DNA of 64,000 bases, taken from NCBI RefSeq assembly GCF_020360975.1, contig NW_025408670.1, forward strand, positions 4,774,001 to 4,838,000, read 5' to 3'. A program made the translations under genes and the position numbers. The DNA comes from Hirsutella rhossiliensis (taxonomy: Eukaryota; Ascomycota; Sordariomycetes; Hypocreales; Ophiocordycipitaceae). Below the pieces are notes generated by a model. It saw nothing but the letters and a program-made list of their open reading frames with translations, did not search any database and was not told where the DNA came from. Shown one piece after another: positions 1 through 12,700 of this stretch; position 1 is the first letter of the stretch, and each line of letters starts with the position of its first letter.

Positions 1-433
1 TCTGGACGCGGCGGCTGTTGAACATGGTGGACGAGGGCGCGAGGTCTTCGTGCGAGGGGAGGTCATCGGGCTTGAGCGGCTTGGCACCCTTGCGCGCGGT
101 GCTGCCCCAGAGCCTCTCCTGCCATGTCGCCGCGCGCTCCCGCTTGGGGGCTGCGGGCTCGCCAGGCTTGCGCGTGGCATAGGCCGTCGAGTAGAAGAAG
201 CCGGGGCTCGGCTGCGCCTGGGCTCGCCAGCAGGCCGTCGACAGGAGGCGGGCGCTGCCCCCTCTGGCGCTGCCCCCTCGGGCGGGCGAGCCCGGCTCCC
301 GCGCGCGCCGACAGAGCTGCGCACCGGCGGCGGGCGCGTGCAGCACGGCCTCGGTCTGGCATCGCAGGAATCGGAGCAGGCTGCGGGACGGGGCCGTCGG
401 TCGCACTGCGGGCTGCATGCCGACGACGGACAT
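1..433 (-). CDS. Mitochondrial precursor protein, partial (probably Mrs2-like Mg2+ transporter N-terminus)
   Basis: An open frame of about 144 codons starts at an ATG at 433 (alternative in-frame ATG at 418) and runs off the left edge, so only the N-terminus is present. It is rich in Arg, Ser and Ala and almost free of acidic residues for its first 60 residues, as expected of a mitochondrial targeting sequence. A segment like STAYATRKPGE follows, then a more conserved-looking stretch, KPLKPDDLPSHEDL, and finally MFNSRRV. From memory, Mrs2/Lpe10 inner-membrane magnesium transporters of filamentous fungi carry a similar KPLKPDDLP...FNSRR segment just before the CorA-like domain. That domain would lie outside the window, so the identity is an inference. 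The gene is divergent from the F-box-like gene. Frames on the opposite strand here look like GC-driven shadows. Confidence 0.5.
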   Translation of the reverse strand, partial: MSVVGMQPAVRPTAPSRSLLRFLRCQTEAVLHAPAAGAQLCRRAREPGSPARGGSARGGSARLLSTACWRAQAQPSPGFFYSTAYATRKPGEPAAPKRERAATWQERLWGSTARKGAKPLKPDDLPSHEDLAPSSTMFNSRRVQ

Positions 434-1284
434 GCCGACGACGGAGCGGCGTTGGGCGTGCAAGTCTGCCCTCGGGCTGCGGTGCGGGACCTTGTCGAGG
501 CAGCGTTGTTGCTTGTCGAGAAGCCGGGATGGATGGAACTGCCGCTTGCCCTGTCGAGAGGCACTTTTTTTTTCCTGACATCGCTGTCGTGCACGGGCCA
601 TGTCGGGCTCCAGGGCCTATTCGCCAGTCTGGCCTGTCCTCCTCACGGCGTCATCAGCTCCATCATTGGACTCTGCAAAGTATCGATACAATTCTTTGCT
701 CGGATGCGATCTTTTACCGGATTTGCCGCGCACAATGCAGGCGACAAGAGAGCTGCAACATGCACCCGTCTCTCAATGAGGCAGCGACTGCCGAAAAGCA
801 CACCCGGAGAGAGCTTCGTCCTCCTCAGCGACAGCATCGCACGACCGAACAAGGGGCTCCGGCATTCGAGGCCCCAGCCGGCCCCCCCCTCCGTCATCTT
901 CTCCAGGCCATCAAGAGAAAAGGAAAAACTACACGTCACCTTGGCTCCCGACTTGCTCCGTTGCTGAAAGCCGTCATTTGCGGAACATTGTCGCACCGGG
1001 CATGTGAATCCTGCGACAACCTCGCTCCCGCTTATCAAGTCACTTGGCCGTCACGCAAGGCTCGTTTGCATCCCACTCGGCTCTCTGCTCGAACGGCGAC
1101 GTTGGTTTGCCGTCTTTTTCACTGCCGTCGACAACTATTTCTTCCCCCCCCCGACCACGTTCCCATTCATGGGGCCTACGCTGGAGCTGCGGCATCGTGA
1201 ATCTCAACACCCATACCTGCCAAGTCGAGAGCGTCGACACGGCCGTGAGCATACGGCAGATTCACCAGCAACGCCCTGCAGGTC
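434..1284. other. Divergent intergenic region
   Basis: Non-coding stretch between two divergently transcribed genes, so it probably holds both promoters. It contains a T tract near 567-574 and a pyrimidine-rich stretch near 1140-1160 upstream of the F-box-like gene. Several open frames cross it, but none resembles a known protein. Confidence 0.5.
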
Positions 1285-2416
1285 ATGAACTCAACCCCAG
1301 TCCGCATCAGGGGCAAGCGCAAACCTTCCTCGTCCACCGCAAAGCGGCCGTCGCCCGCCCCGCCAGCGCCCAAGAAGATGAAGCGGCCCTTGGCCTCGGT
1401 CCTCGCCAGCCGTTCGACTCGCCGCCGCCCGACCCTCGAGTCTCTGCCCGGCGAGGTCCTCGAGACGGTGCTGCTCTACAGCTGCAACATCGCCCTGCCT
1501 CGCGCCAGCCCCCTGCTCGGCGTCAAGCTCTCGGACCGGGTCACCCTGCTGCGCCTCTTCATCTGGGCCTTTCACGACACCTGGGAGCAGTGGTTCGGTA
1601 TCCCCCAGAGTCAATCCTTCCATCACGTCCCGCGGTCAGCCCGCGAGTATGAAGTTCCGTGTCAGGGAGACCCCGTTCTCCAGGTATGCAGAAACACATG
1701 CTGGCCCCGCGACTGAGAGCACCGTCATCCACCATGTCGGCTGACTCGACACCCCCCAGAGCGCCATGCTAGAGCTCCCGTGGGTCAACATCGACTTCAT
1801 CCTGCAGGCACAGCAGGCATGGGCAGACCGCTACGCCCGGGGCCGCTGGTACCAGCACAGCGTGCCGTGGCGCGGCGACAGCCGCGAGCTTCCCCACGAC
1901 CACCGAGGCGGCTTCGGCCACTTTGACGCCCGCACCTGCTTCGAGGCCGACTACCAGCAGGCCCTGCGGACGCACCTCCGGTTCGAAGAGTCGCGCCAGT
2001 GGCGCGCACGCGACGTCCACCCGCACACGCGCATGCCGGCGCAGCTCATCGTCGGCCCGTGGGACGAGGAGAAGCTGCGTCGCCTCTTCTGGCTCACCCG
2101 CGGCGGCATCCGCATGGACGAGGATCTGCGGTCGCTGCCGCCCTGGGAGATGAGGCTGCAGTGCCTCGACAACGCCGTCATCTCGGCCCCGGAGCCCAGC
2201 GCGCTCGTCGTCAACTGCATGATGGGCACCTGGACCTTTGTCAACCTGCCGCGCGACGCCGTCACCAAGGCGCTCGCCAACCTCGACAAGCGGCTGGAGT
2301 GGGGGGGGGACTCGCGCGAGAGCAGGGTCGTCTTGCGCTGGGCTCGGAGCTCGCTGTCCCTCAGCCTGGGCTTGAGCGATTACCCGGGGCCGATCGGACG
2401 TTGGGCCGCGCATTAG
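1285..2416 (+). CDS. F-box-like domain protein
   Basis: Two exons (1285-1683 and 1760-2416) joined by a 76-bp phase-0 intron (GTATGC...CCCCAG) give 351 residues. The first 50 residues are basic and proline-rich (KRKPSSSTAKRPSPAPPAPK). Residues about 50-90 (TLESLPGEVLETVLLYSCN) look like the first helices of an F-box, which binds Skp1 in SCF ubiquitin ligases. The rest has no recognisable leucine-rich, WD40 or Kelch repeats, so its substrate cannot be guessed. It resembles lineage-specific F-box-like proteins of Hypocreales. The start is the only ATG in frame before the F-box and lies just after a stop-rich region. It converges on the cyclin gene. The gene call is fairly firm, the function only approximate. 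Confidence 0.75.
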
Positions 2417-4771
2417 GGGGGAAAGCGTGAGGAGCCATGGCTACGGCAAGAATCGGGTGAGGCAGGATGCCTCTCCGTGGAGCAGGATCCGCTACGGCGG
2501 CGACGCCCTCGTTTACACGGGATGGGAGGGTTCGTCCCGGGGCGCGAATCGATCAATACGGGTGGGAGATCGGGACACGTTGCGCTCGGCCGGCCGGGCA
2601 GCATACTTGGGGAGCCGCACAGCACACACGGGAAAGTGCTTGCTGCCAACGGACGACACGCCGTCTATCCACAGATTAGCCCGCTGCCTCGGAGCACCTA
2701 CCTTGATAAGCAGGGGTAAACGAAGCCCAAATTGTGCACTCAAAACAGCCCTTTGCTCTTGAGAACTCGCTCGCTCGCTCCACGCCGGTGCTTTGCAGCC
2801 ACCGCCTCCGTGCAGCATCACGCCGGGCCCGCCGGCGGTCGTGCCTGAGCCTCTGTGCCCTTGATGCCCAGCCCCAGGCCGTGCTGCCTTGTCGTTCCAA
2901 ACTCCCCCGTTGGAGCCGCGTCGTGACGGGCACGTGGGCATGCAAGCCAACGCCCTCCTCCCGCCTCCTCCCCCGGCGCACGCCGACATGAGTCACCGCG
3001 GCCAGGGAGCCGGAGGGCTGCAGACCCAGCTCAGCCTGCCCAGCCGGTTGCTGCCAGCCCGCATGACCCAGGCCCCCGCGTCCCCATCTCCTCTGCGTCG
3101 CTTTCCGCTTCGCAGCCCTCGCTTGCCGGACGCGCCGAGCAGCGCCCCGGTCGTGACTCTTCCGCCGCCGCGCGCAGTGAGCACGGCGCATACTCTGCAG
3201 CACGAGGTAACCCCTTCCTTCGTGTCTCGACCCTGGCTGTGGCTGCTTGGTACGAGCCGGGTAGTGGAGCCCAGGTCGCAATCCGCCCGGGCAGACAGCG
3301 TGTTAGTCTCGCGGTGCCCCCGGGGTGCACGCACATCCCGCCGTCCGTGAACATCCCACGACTCCCATGCCGAGAGTCGAGCTGCCCAGCGAAACAGCCA
3401 GGCAGCAGCTGCCACGCTCGGGGACCCGCCTCGTGAAGCCAAGGACGCCCCCCCCCTCCCCCCCTTTCTCACCGTTCCACCACCCTCGCCCCTTATCATC
3501 AAAAGCGCCCGACGCAGTGAGCCAAGGACAAGACACTCTGCCACCATCGTGGCACCATCAGCGTTCCTCCCCTTCACATCACGCAATCCCATTCGTCCCA
3601 CGTCGCCAGGCGTCGGTGGTGGGGGGGGGGAAGGGGGGGCACAAGGGAAAAATCCCGCCGGCCTCGACGGGTTGCGCATGACTCACTTCGCCAGGCCGAT
3701 AACCCGTCGTCGTCGTCGCCCGAGATGCCAAGTTTCTGTCAACGCTTCCACGCCTCCCTCCCCTTTCCTCTCCCCCTCCTGGTTTCTTTGCCCTGTGGAA
3801 TCATGCTGGCCCCCTGTCCCTCCCCAGAACGACCAGCAGGCCAGGCCAGCCCGTGAACCGCTTGGCATCCCTCCAACCCCTTTGGTGGCTGTCGTTAGTC
3901 AAGGGTAATGGGATAGCAGATAGACAAGGGGATGGAGGCAAGGAGATGTCAAAAATGGTGGAAATTGCATGCTGTGCCACGCCGTAACTCTTCTTCGCGC
4001 ACCAATGTCCGCCGAGGGTAAAGGGGCCGTGACTCTGTCAGAAACCACACGTGACACCATAGCTCTCCCGCCCAGCACCATACGTAGGACGGACAACACA
4101 CTCTCGGGTCGGGTCACGTTCCAGCGTCCGTCATCCACGAGGCCAAACACAAGGGTCGTCGTCACTCGTCGCCACCAAGGAGCCAAAGTCCGCGTTGCAA
4201 GCTGCAAGTGCCATTCACCACTCCCGAATGCAACCATTAGAGCACGCACTCGAGCCAGAGGCGCCCACGGTAATGTCCTCCCGGAAGCGACCCCAAAAGG
4301 CCAAGTCTTCTAGTCGTACAAACCAGCTCCCACCGTCTCCCGGCAGCCACCACGACAGCAGCCAGGGGCACATTCCCCGTCCTCACCCCATCCTTTGTTT
4401 CAACGCCCTTGCCCCCCGATCACGAGTGACCGACCGACCAGATTACCGTGCTTTTCAGCCCAATACCCTCGACGCCATCAACACGCTCTCTATGGGCTCA
4501 AGAGATGGAACAAATCACGTCTGGGTGTGGTATCGCTAGAACAAAGAAACCACCGTCACCCCGTGGTAGAGACGCCCCTTCTGCCCCCACTGCGTGCCAG
4601 CATTTCCCATCACGTACGCGTCAACGAAAGAGAATGTAAATCAGTGGCTTTTCAAGAGGTCAACCTTGTCACACACACGAGACGGGTGCCCGGTATGCGG
4701 ATTCGGTGACCACGGATGCGATTGGCCAGATCATGTAAGCAGTAGCACAGCAGGCAGCCCTGGGTGCGCCA
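2417..4771. other. Convergent intergenic region, no gene recognised
   Basis: About 2.35 kb between the 3' ends of the F-box-like gene and the cyclin gene. It holds C- and G-rich runs near 3450-3475 and 3616-3640 but no reading frame with recognisable protein features. It probably contains both 3' UTRs. Confidence 0.5.
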
Positions 4772-6866
4772 TCAATTCAGAATGCCGTCCCACATGCCTG
4801 GCCCCCGAAGGCTGAGCGCAGGGTACACGGAAGCAGCCTCGGCGGAGCAGCAGACTCGCTTGCCCGTCCCTCCCAAGGTGGGACGGACGGGAAACTGCAT
4901 GCCCGCCTCGGCCCTCACGTCTCCGGGGCGCACGAGAACATCGGGCCAAGCCGACGCAGACGATCCGCGGCGGCCGGAAAGAATGTCGCGGACATTGTCC
5001 TGCAGGGGGTTGTCGCTGGTCGACGCAGCCCGGCTTCGCTTGCGGCCGGTTCTGGCCGTCGGCGTGGAATTCGCAGAGCATCCGTGATTGTGAAGGTCTT
5101 GGAGAACTCTGGCGGCGTCCGACACGGCGTCCCGGGCCACGTCATCCAGCTCACGCTCGCGTCTCGCCAGCGGGGTGTCCAGGGACAGGTCGCCGAGCTT
5201 CGCCACCGGGCCGTTGTACGTCTCGGGAGAAGCCGACAGGCACCACTCGTCATGGTCCTCGGGAACCGAGGGGACAGTCGGCTTGGCGCATGCTCTGTCG
5301 TTCCAAAGCCTGGCCACTCGGAATCGCGACGGCACGCTACATCTGCCAGAGCTATTGTAGTGGGTCGCGCTAGCGAGGGACGAGACAGAGGAGGTGGACG
5401 AGGAGCGCGACGAGCGCGACGAGTCCGACACCATCGACTCCGGGGAGGACGCCGTGGAGACGGAGTTGGCGAGCGAGGATCGGCGGACAGGGCAGTAGAC
5501 CTGTGGCGACGATGTGACGGAGCAGGGGAAGCGGTCGAGGCTCTGCACGGTGCTGATGCAGCTCGCATGCGCCATGGCCATGCCCATGGCGCCACCCTTG
5601 CCCAAGATTTGCGAAGCCGCACTCACTGCAGGAGTGCAGATTCCGTTCGTCTGCGGGGTCAGGCGCGGAGTCGGCAAGAGGCCGAGCGTCGGGGCCGAGC
5701 GACCCGTCGTGAACGCCGAGGTCGGAGTAGGTTCCATGAAGGCCGGCACGTTGACGGGCTTGGGGGCGGGAGCGGCCAGAGGTGGCTCCTGAGGCAGGTT
5801 GAGGATGCTCCGCGGCGACAGAACGGACAGGTCGCTCGGCCTGCCGGGGCTGGGCTGAGGGGCCGCGATGAGGCATTCGACATTGGTCAGCTCGGGATCC
5901 AGTCGGAGAATGATGTGCTTCCAGTCGGCAGTCTGGTGGGCGAGGAACTGGGATGTGCCGCCGGGTGACGGCGGAAACGGTGGCGGCGTGCACTTGAGGA
6001 CAATGTCGGTCCAGCGATGGAACACATCGTCGGCAATGTGCAGCTTCCAGTTGACGGCAAGGAGAAAGGCCATCTCATTTTGGTTGATCTCGTGGGTGTT
6101 GAGACCCGAGATCTTGCTCCAGGCGCGCGCCGAGTAGTTGCGGTCCTGTAGGTACTTGGAGGCAAGGATGAGGGCGGATAGGAACATGCGGCGGCCGCAC
6201 TGGAGCGCGCGGTCGGCGACGCGGTCATCAGGCTGCTCCGTGGTGAAGTTGTGCTTGGGTACGTGGGGCTTGATGAGGATGAGATAGTACAGTGCCACCT
6301 GCAGGGTGGAGTAGCTGGTGCGCGAGCGCCGGAGGGTCTCCTGGATAAAGGTGCGCAGTGGGAGGACGGTCTTGCTGCCGGGTTCATTGCGGCAGACGAC
6401 CGAGGAGAGCGGCCAGACCGCCTCGACGATCTGGGTGGACGAGTCTGCGGCGGCGGGAAGGGATAAGTAAGGGATCGGGATGCAGAGAGACGAGCGGCAA
6501 CCTACCAACCAGGTTGTCGACAAAGTTGATCCGGCGATCCGACTGCCGGACCAGCACCGGGGGCGCCGCCAGGCGTCCATGGTAACCGGCAGCGTTGCGG
6601 CGGGGATTCAGCCGCAGCTCAGGCGCGACGGGTTCGACCTCGCGCTGAGGAAGAGGGCGGCGAAGGGCGGCGGCGTTGTCGATGGGGGCGCGGCCGTCGC
6701 ACGAGTCGGAGTCGGAGGTGTTCGCGGAGGAGGCGTCGTCGGGCGAGTGCGAGGTGGCGTCAGACCAAGCGGAGACGGAAGCTGAAGAGCTAAAGGAAGA
6801 GTTGGAGGGTGCATATCGGGCGGAGGTGGCGACGAAGGCGAGCGGATGATGGGCGTCGCACTTCAT
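4772..6866 (-). CDS. Pho85-type (Pcl1-like) G1/S cyclin
   Basis: Two exons (6506-6866 and 4772-6444) separated by a 61-bp phase-1 intron (GTAGGT...CCGCAG) encode 677 residues. Splicing restores the contiguous motif FVDNLVDSSTQIVEAVWPLS, which opens the cyclin box in Pcl1/Pas1-like cyclins. The box continues through FIQETLRRSRTSYSTLQVAL, ASKYLQDRNYSARAWSKISG and NEMAFLLAVNWKLHI (about residues 115-270). The long C-terminal tail is Ser/Pro-rich and probably disordered, with many possible CDK sites. Such cyclins activate Pho85-type kinases at the G1/S transition and in polarity and nutrient control. The ATG at 6866 (MKCDAHHPLAF) was chosen because the sequence just upstream contains splice-like signals and poor coding. 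A very long gene-free region lies upstream and may hold regulatory DNA. Confidence 0.88.
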
Positions 6867-7540
6867 CTTGGTAAGATGAGACGGGTATGTGAGTAGGGGG
6901 CCTGGCTTGAGGTGGTGTTTCAAGCCAGGTTGTTATTGCGCGTGTAGTATTTCTTGATGATTCCAGTCGCCGTCAGGTTCCCAGGTCATCCAACCGAGGA
7001 GTAAGAGGGTCGAGGAGAGGGCCGTGCACGTCCGGCAGGCAGCAACGAGTTGCCGCAGGCACGGAGAGACAGGGTCCGGTTTGCGGGCGTGGATGCGATC
7101 TAGGCGGGTGTCTTGTGGACAGCCGAGTAGACGCAAAGGAGCGGACCGGAGGACGAGACTGGGACGACGGCGACTGGAATGGTAAGAACGTAGCTTGCAC
7201 GAGGCATTGCGACAAATGCTTCGACAGACAAGCTGGAGAGTGGGGGACGGTAGCTTGGTCAGGCTACCATCGGAGACGTGTGCGTGCTCTTGGGAAAGGC
7301 TAGTGAAGAGAAATCTTGAGGGGGGGGAGGTAAGGTGTCGGTGGTGACGAGACGGCGGACGAGACGGCGGTGGTGGTCCGATGTGAGGTTGCTGGCGTTG
7401 CGATACCCGAGGATACCAGAGATGGTGCGAGCGAGCAGAGCGAGTATTTATCTGGGCAAGAAGGGGGTGCGTGGACCGGGTGAGTCTTTGGGAGGAGTCG
7501 ACTGCCAGGCGGAGGTGAGTCGCACGCAACAAGAGGCGCG

Positions 7541-7594
7541 TGAGGTGAGGTGAGGTGAGGCGAGGCGAGGCGAGGTGAGGTAAGGTGAGGTGAG
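7541..7594. repeat. Pentanucleotide tandem repeat (TGAGG/CGAGG)
   Basis: About ten imperfect copies of a 5-bp unit, TGAGG with CGAGG and TAAGG variants. On the cyclin's strand this is a CACCT-type pyrimidine-rich tract roughly 0.7 kb upstream of its start codon. Confidence 0.85.
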
Positions 7595-9703
7595 ATGGCG
7601 ACCAGGCCGGGTTGCGTGGCGTGGTTCGAGGCAAAGAGTGGGTACGGATGTGACTCGTTTTGCGCTCGGTGGCGACCGAGTGTTGCCGGCTGAGTGGGCT
7701 GGGCTGGTTGCGTGGGCTGGTTGCCAGCAGGCGACTTCGGAGGCAGTGAATGACTTTTTAGACTGGGGCCCTGTCGAGCTTGGCGCCTAAAAATGGACGG
7801 GTCGAGACAGGCTGCTGCTGCGCCTTTGCTCGAGCCAGGAGAGGGAGACGATTATGGACAGACGGTAAAAATATACCCAATGAAATGGTAATAAAAGGGG
7901 AATCGGGTGCGTGCCCGGGCTGGGGCCAGAAAAAAATGAAAGGGCGGCGGATTGCGAGCAACAGCAGATGACGGATGGTTGACGGCTGCTTATCGACGAT
8001 GCCACCACAGGAAAGGGCGGAGAGGAGAGCGTCCGTCGCCGTTGGGTCCGTCGTCGTCTGTCGCAAGGTACAAGTGAATGCCGCTGCGCGCAGAAGAGAC
8101 GATGGGGGAAACAAAGACGTGTGCTTGGTACTGGAACAGGCAGTGATGATGGAACATGAACAAGAGGAACCCGGCGCCGTGGAGTGGAGATGGGGGGGCA
8201 GAAACACCAGAGCAGACTTCGGCGAGTCGCTGGGGTTGGTTTACAGGCCGATATCGAACTTCATCGTGGCGACGCTGGAGCTCGATGGGGGAGGGAAGAG
8301 GAAGGGGGGGGAAAGAGAAGCATCGACGGCTAGCGAGGGCGAGCGGCCTGGTGGTTTTGAATGCGCTGAGCGCTGCTCGCCAGGTCGTCTCTCGCTGGTT
8401 GGCCGCCCGGGGGGGGGGAGGCAGGGGAAAGTGGGGGTGGCAGGAGGGGATTTAGAGCGCCATCAGTGGCCGGAGCGCGCAGCGGGTGGAGAAGGGGGGG
8501 GGCGCAGGGGAAAGGAGAGGGGGCCGGTAGCAGAGAGAGTGCTTGAGTGCCAGGCCAGCAGGGGGGGGGGACGGCGCGAGAGATGCGGCATGGCAGTCAG
8601 TACCTGTTAGTCAGGCGCTGGTCCATGGGCGGCGGGCCAAACGCCACCTGGGCGGGCGACGACAGAGCGTCGGTTTCGCCCTCTACAGTACAGTAGTGCC
8701 AAGCGCCTGTCGCCACGTCGTGCTCGTCTGGTCCAGTAGGTACAACGGACTGTGCCGTGCAAACACGCACACGCGCAACACGGGCCACGCTATACCACTG
8801 GTACTAAATAAAATATTGTACAAACTAGGTACCTTACATACAGCACATACAGTACATACAGTAGTACCTCAAGGGAGACAGCACATCTGTAGCTTGCTCG
8901 AGGCGGGCACCACCACGGCGTGGGAGGGAGGTACTGTACAGTACATGTCCAGCAAACCCACGGTTACAGCGACCGGAGCGCGTGGGCATGCCCGCTGGGG
9001 TGGGTGGGCGAGTGACAAAAGGTGACAAACCACCACCGCCGGCCAAGGTCACCACCCACCGCCGGCCAAGGTCACCCACCGCTGGGCTAGGTGTTGTTTG
9101 CGCTTCCAAAATGGAGGGGGGGACGCCCCAGGCACACCATTGGCCCCCTCTCCAGCCCTCTCCCCCCTTCCCCCCCCCCGGTGCCCTCTCTCAGTGGCCA
9201 GCCGGCCTGCAACTCCCCGCTACGGGCATAGCGCCGCCGGCCTGCCACCAACCATCGGCCTGGCCTGGCCCAGCCGACGGCTCTGGGTGGTGGACGAAAA
9301 AAAACTCGAGCATGATACAGACGAGGAGTCAGAGTCTGGCCCTCGTCGGCGCTGGATTTTCATGCGGTGCGCGAGGCCCCCCCGGACGAGACAAGGCCAT
9401 CCATCACAGTCGACGGCTTGATCCGTTCAGGCAGACAAGGCAAGGCGGTGGCGCGGCGCTGCCTGTGCCATGTTTGACCGAGAGACAGACGGGCTTCGTG
9501 TCCCCTTTCCCTGTTCTTTGCCTGCGGGTGCCAGCTCCAGGCAGTGCGTGCGTGCATGCTGTGTGTGCATAGGGCAGGCAGCCAGCCTCTGCCTCTCCGG
9601 CACGCCCGGTTTGCGCTGCGAGGCATGCTCCGTCTCCTAGGAAGAGAGAGCACAAGGCTTTTTCTTCTTCGTCTCCTGCTTCTTGTCCTGGGACGACAGA
9701 CAA

Positions 9704-9765
9704 GGTTTACGCCTCGCTGGTTTACGCCTCGCTGGTTTACGCCTCGCTCTCTCTCTCTCTCTCTG
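9704..9765. repeat. 15-bp tandem repeat x3 followed by a CT microsatellite
   Basis: Three perfect copies of GGTTTACGCCTCGCT (9704-9718, 9719-9733, 9734-9748) run straight into a (CT)n tract ending near 9765. Confidence 0.9.
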
Positions 9766-12700
9766 CCAGCACACACGGCTACTTGGATACGTGATGCGCA
9801 AATTCTAGTCCGGGAAGCTCAGATACCTACAATCACTGTTTGAATGCTGCATCATAGACGCCCCACCGGCGTCGTCTGTATTGGTAATGCCTCTCCAGAG
9901 TCGGCTCTCCTCCGCCACCCACGGCCGAGAGCGGCAACGTCATGTCGCCGCAACGGCAACTCTCAGGCATTAGTCAGTACCACATCGCCAGGGCGGTGAT
10001 GCCTAGCGGGCATTTGGCATGCTTACTGTGCAGTGAGGCATCGCCAGAGCCCGTCGACGCGGGGCGATGCGGGTGCAAACTCTCATGATGCCTCTCCGCT
10101 CCATGCTCCGTCGGCCCGACGACTGGCAAATCTACTGTAGTCCTCGTTATTTCCGGACGTCTACTCTCTTGGTCGGCGCGGCTCTCAGACCTCCTCTCCT
10201 GACCCCGACGACGGAAACAGCCTTGGAATAGTTACATCCGGCAGCAAGGCAATATTGTCTCCCCCAAGCCATCTCCACCCTAACAAGGCATCCAGGGAAC
10301 AAACAACCATTCCTCGACACTGGAGTGGCCAAGGAGATGCAGCGCAGAACGGGCCATGACACCACTATCCATCCATGTGTCTGCCCATCAGCACGCCACA
10401 CACTCTTTTTCCTCACACACGCGGGCACACACACACATGTTATACATGCAGACATGCACTTTATCTTTGCCCACGCCCGAGATGTTTGGCCTTCTTTCCA
10501 TTCGTTGCTTTCTCGCCATATCCCGCTGCACTTGTCTCGCTGGCCGGCACCATTGGCACCCTCAGACTACCCTATAGTTAGGCGACCGTTGCATGGAAAT
10601 TCCTTGCCTTGCCTCCCACAACCGGTCGCGCCTCGGGCCGGCCAAACAAAGGGGCAAGTGGAGGAGGGTTGCTCAAGGCAGCAGAGTGCACGGATACATA
10701 AGATGCCATGTGTACGCCTTGAAACGGAGCTTGCTCGTCATCGCTGGCTGTCCCACCGGCGTCGGCGGACCCACGGCGACGGCGGCTTTGCTGCTAGCCA
10801 GGGCTGCCTCGGCGCGTCGACGTGTTGTGGTCCCCCCACGATCTCGTCGATACGAGCCCTGCAGCTGACTGCGATTAACAAGGTTCGGATGCGCTAGGTC
10901 TGACGGCCCACCCGGGTCCACGGAGTTACATATGGCAGACCACGACGACTCACGGAGGATTATCACGCGTGAATTTCGATGAGATGCCCAGACGGATCCC
11001 AGAGCAGAGTGCTTGAGCAGGCAGGCAAGTCAAGGTCGCATCGACACTGAGGTGAGTCGTCGTCGCCGAGGCGTTGGGACGCGGTATGTGACGCCCGGTG
11101 TGACACACGGCAGAGAACGAATGCCCGTGGACCGAGGGCCCTTTGTCCAGACCAGGCCGAGTCCGACGTCGAAGCCCGCCAAGACTCGCGTGAGGAGAAA
11201 GGGGGACATGGAACCGACTCCTCCAGTCAGCAAAGGAAGCAAGAGTCCCTGTCGCGAGCCGGCCATTGGTCCCCGGCATCGCCATCTCTCTGTCGCCCAC
11301 ATCCCGGGCGCGCCCGCCGACGGCGATTGGAGAGAGGCTGGCTGAGCATCGAAGTGATGAATAATATGTAAACGACCGGGTGAGACGCACGCGCGCGTGC
11401 ATGTTTCTCCAACAGGCGACACGTGCCGTCTGCCGATGGATATGTCCTGTGCGCCGAGAGCTCATCGCGCACAAGGTGCCGCTGGCCTCTGTACTCCGTA
11501 CCTGGTGTTTCTGCGCGAGACAGTTTCGGTTCTGGAATCTGTATCGCCGTCATCAATGTCTGCCTGCGCCCGGGGTCAAAGACGGGAAAAAACGAGTCAC
11601 GGCGTGCGCGTGGAGAAAAAAAAATCGGCTGGGCTGCTGACGATGAATGGACGGGCACGCACAGTCAGTCACACACTCAGTCACACACTCATCCAGCTCC
11701 TCGTTTGCCGTGATGCCTGCGCCACACCAGCAGCGGCGCCCATGACTCAGAGCCCGTCGTCTGGTTGCCACAGCTTGGCTCAGCTCAGCCCAGCCCGCCG
11801 GCTGTAACCAAACTCAGCCCAGCCCGGCCCTGCGCAGCCCAAGCCTCAGCTCCCTCCTCACGCGCAGGTCCCGTGCCCGGTCCCGTGGCCCGCGTCCAAG
11901 GCTCGAGAGGCCAACTGCCTGCCTGCCTTATCCCCGTCTCATGGCCATGGAGGCCATGGAGGAGGCGAGAGACCAGGCTTCCGTCGCGCATCATCCTCAT
12001 CGCCCAACATGCCCGCACGCGCCCACACACTCACCCACCACCCACCACCCACCACCCACCAGACCCAACCATTCATTGTCCCTTCAAGGGGGCCCGAGGC
12101 CAAATTATCAATCAAGGGGCACGATGGGGCCTCTATCGCACCCCTTGAGGCCTCACCGTACCTACTGTACACCACCAGCCGCGAGTCAGGCAGAGAGGCA
12201 CGCTGACTCACCGCGCCAGTCACCTGTCCCGTTCCAAGGTCCAGGGCTCATGGACAATGGATCCTCTCGCACCCAACCAACCGCAAAAATCCCACCATGA
12301 TTAGTCCTCGAATCCCCCGCGAATGCCTCGGAGCTCCTGGGGCCAAAAGAAAGAGCCTCGGCCGGTAACGGCACGCCTCCGCCCCGCCGAGAAAGACGCC
12401 CTCCCTGTCGATCCGATGCCATTTGCTCCGAGCAACGTCGTCGTCGAATACGAGAGAGCAACCCAAGGCTCTGCTGCTCTGCTGTCCCCCCCCCCTGCCC
12501 TCGGAGGGAGCCTCAAATCGGAATCGTTCCAGAGCTCGACGCTGCCACGAGTCGTTGTCGCCGTCTTTGAAACCAAACATGTTGTGAATCGCATGCGTAT
12601 CCCACGTACAAAGGCAAACACACATAGCCCCTGGCCACCACCGCCAGTCAGTGCCCGAGGCCATATGGCGCCAGTAAAACATGACCACGCACACGCATCT

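Noticed and set aside
124..1200. Plus-strand frame of about 358 codons
   Set aside because: Arg/Ala/Pro-rich shadow of GC-rich DNA. It crosses a minus-strand coding N-terminus with mitochondrial presequence features and has no motifs.
2676..3281. Minus-strand frame of 201 codons between the F-box-like and cyclin genes
   Set aside because: Arg/Gly/Ala-rich composition, no motifs, no homologous pattern recognised.
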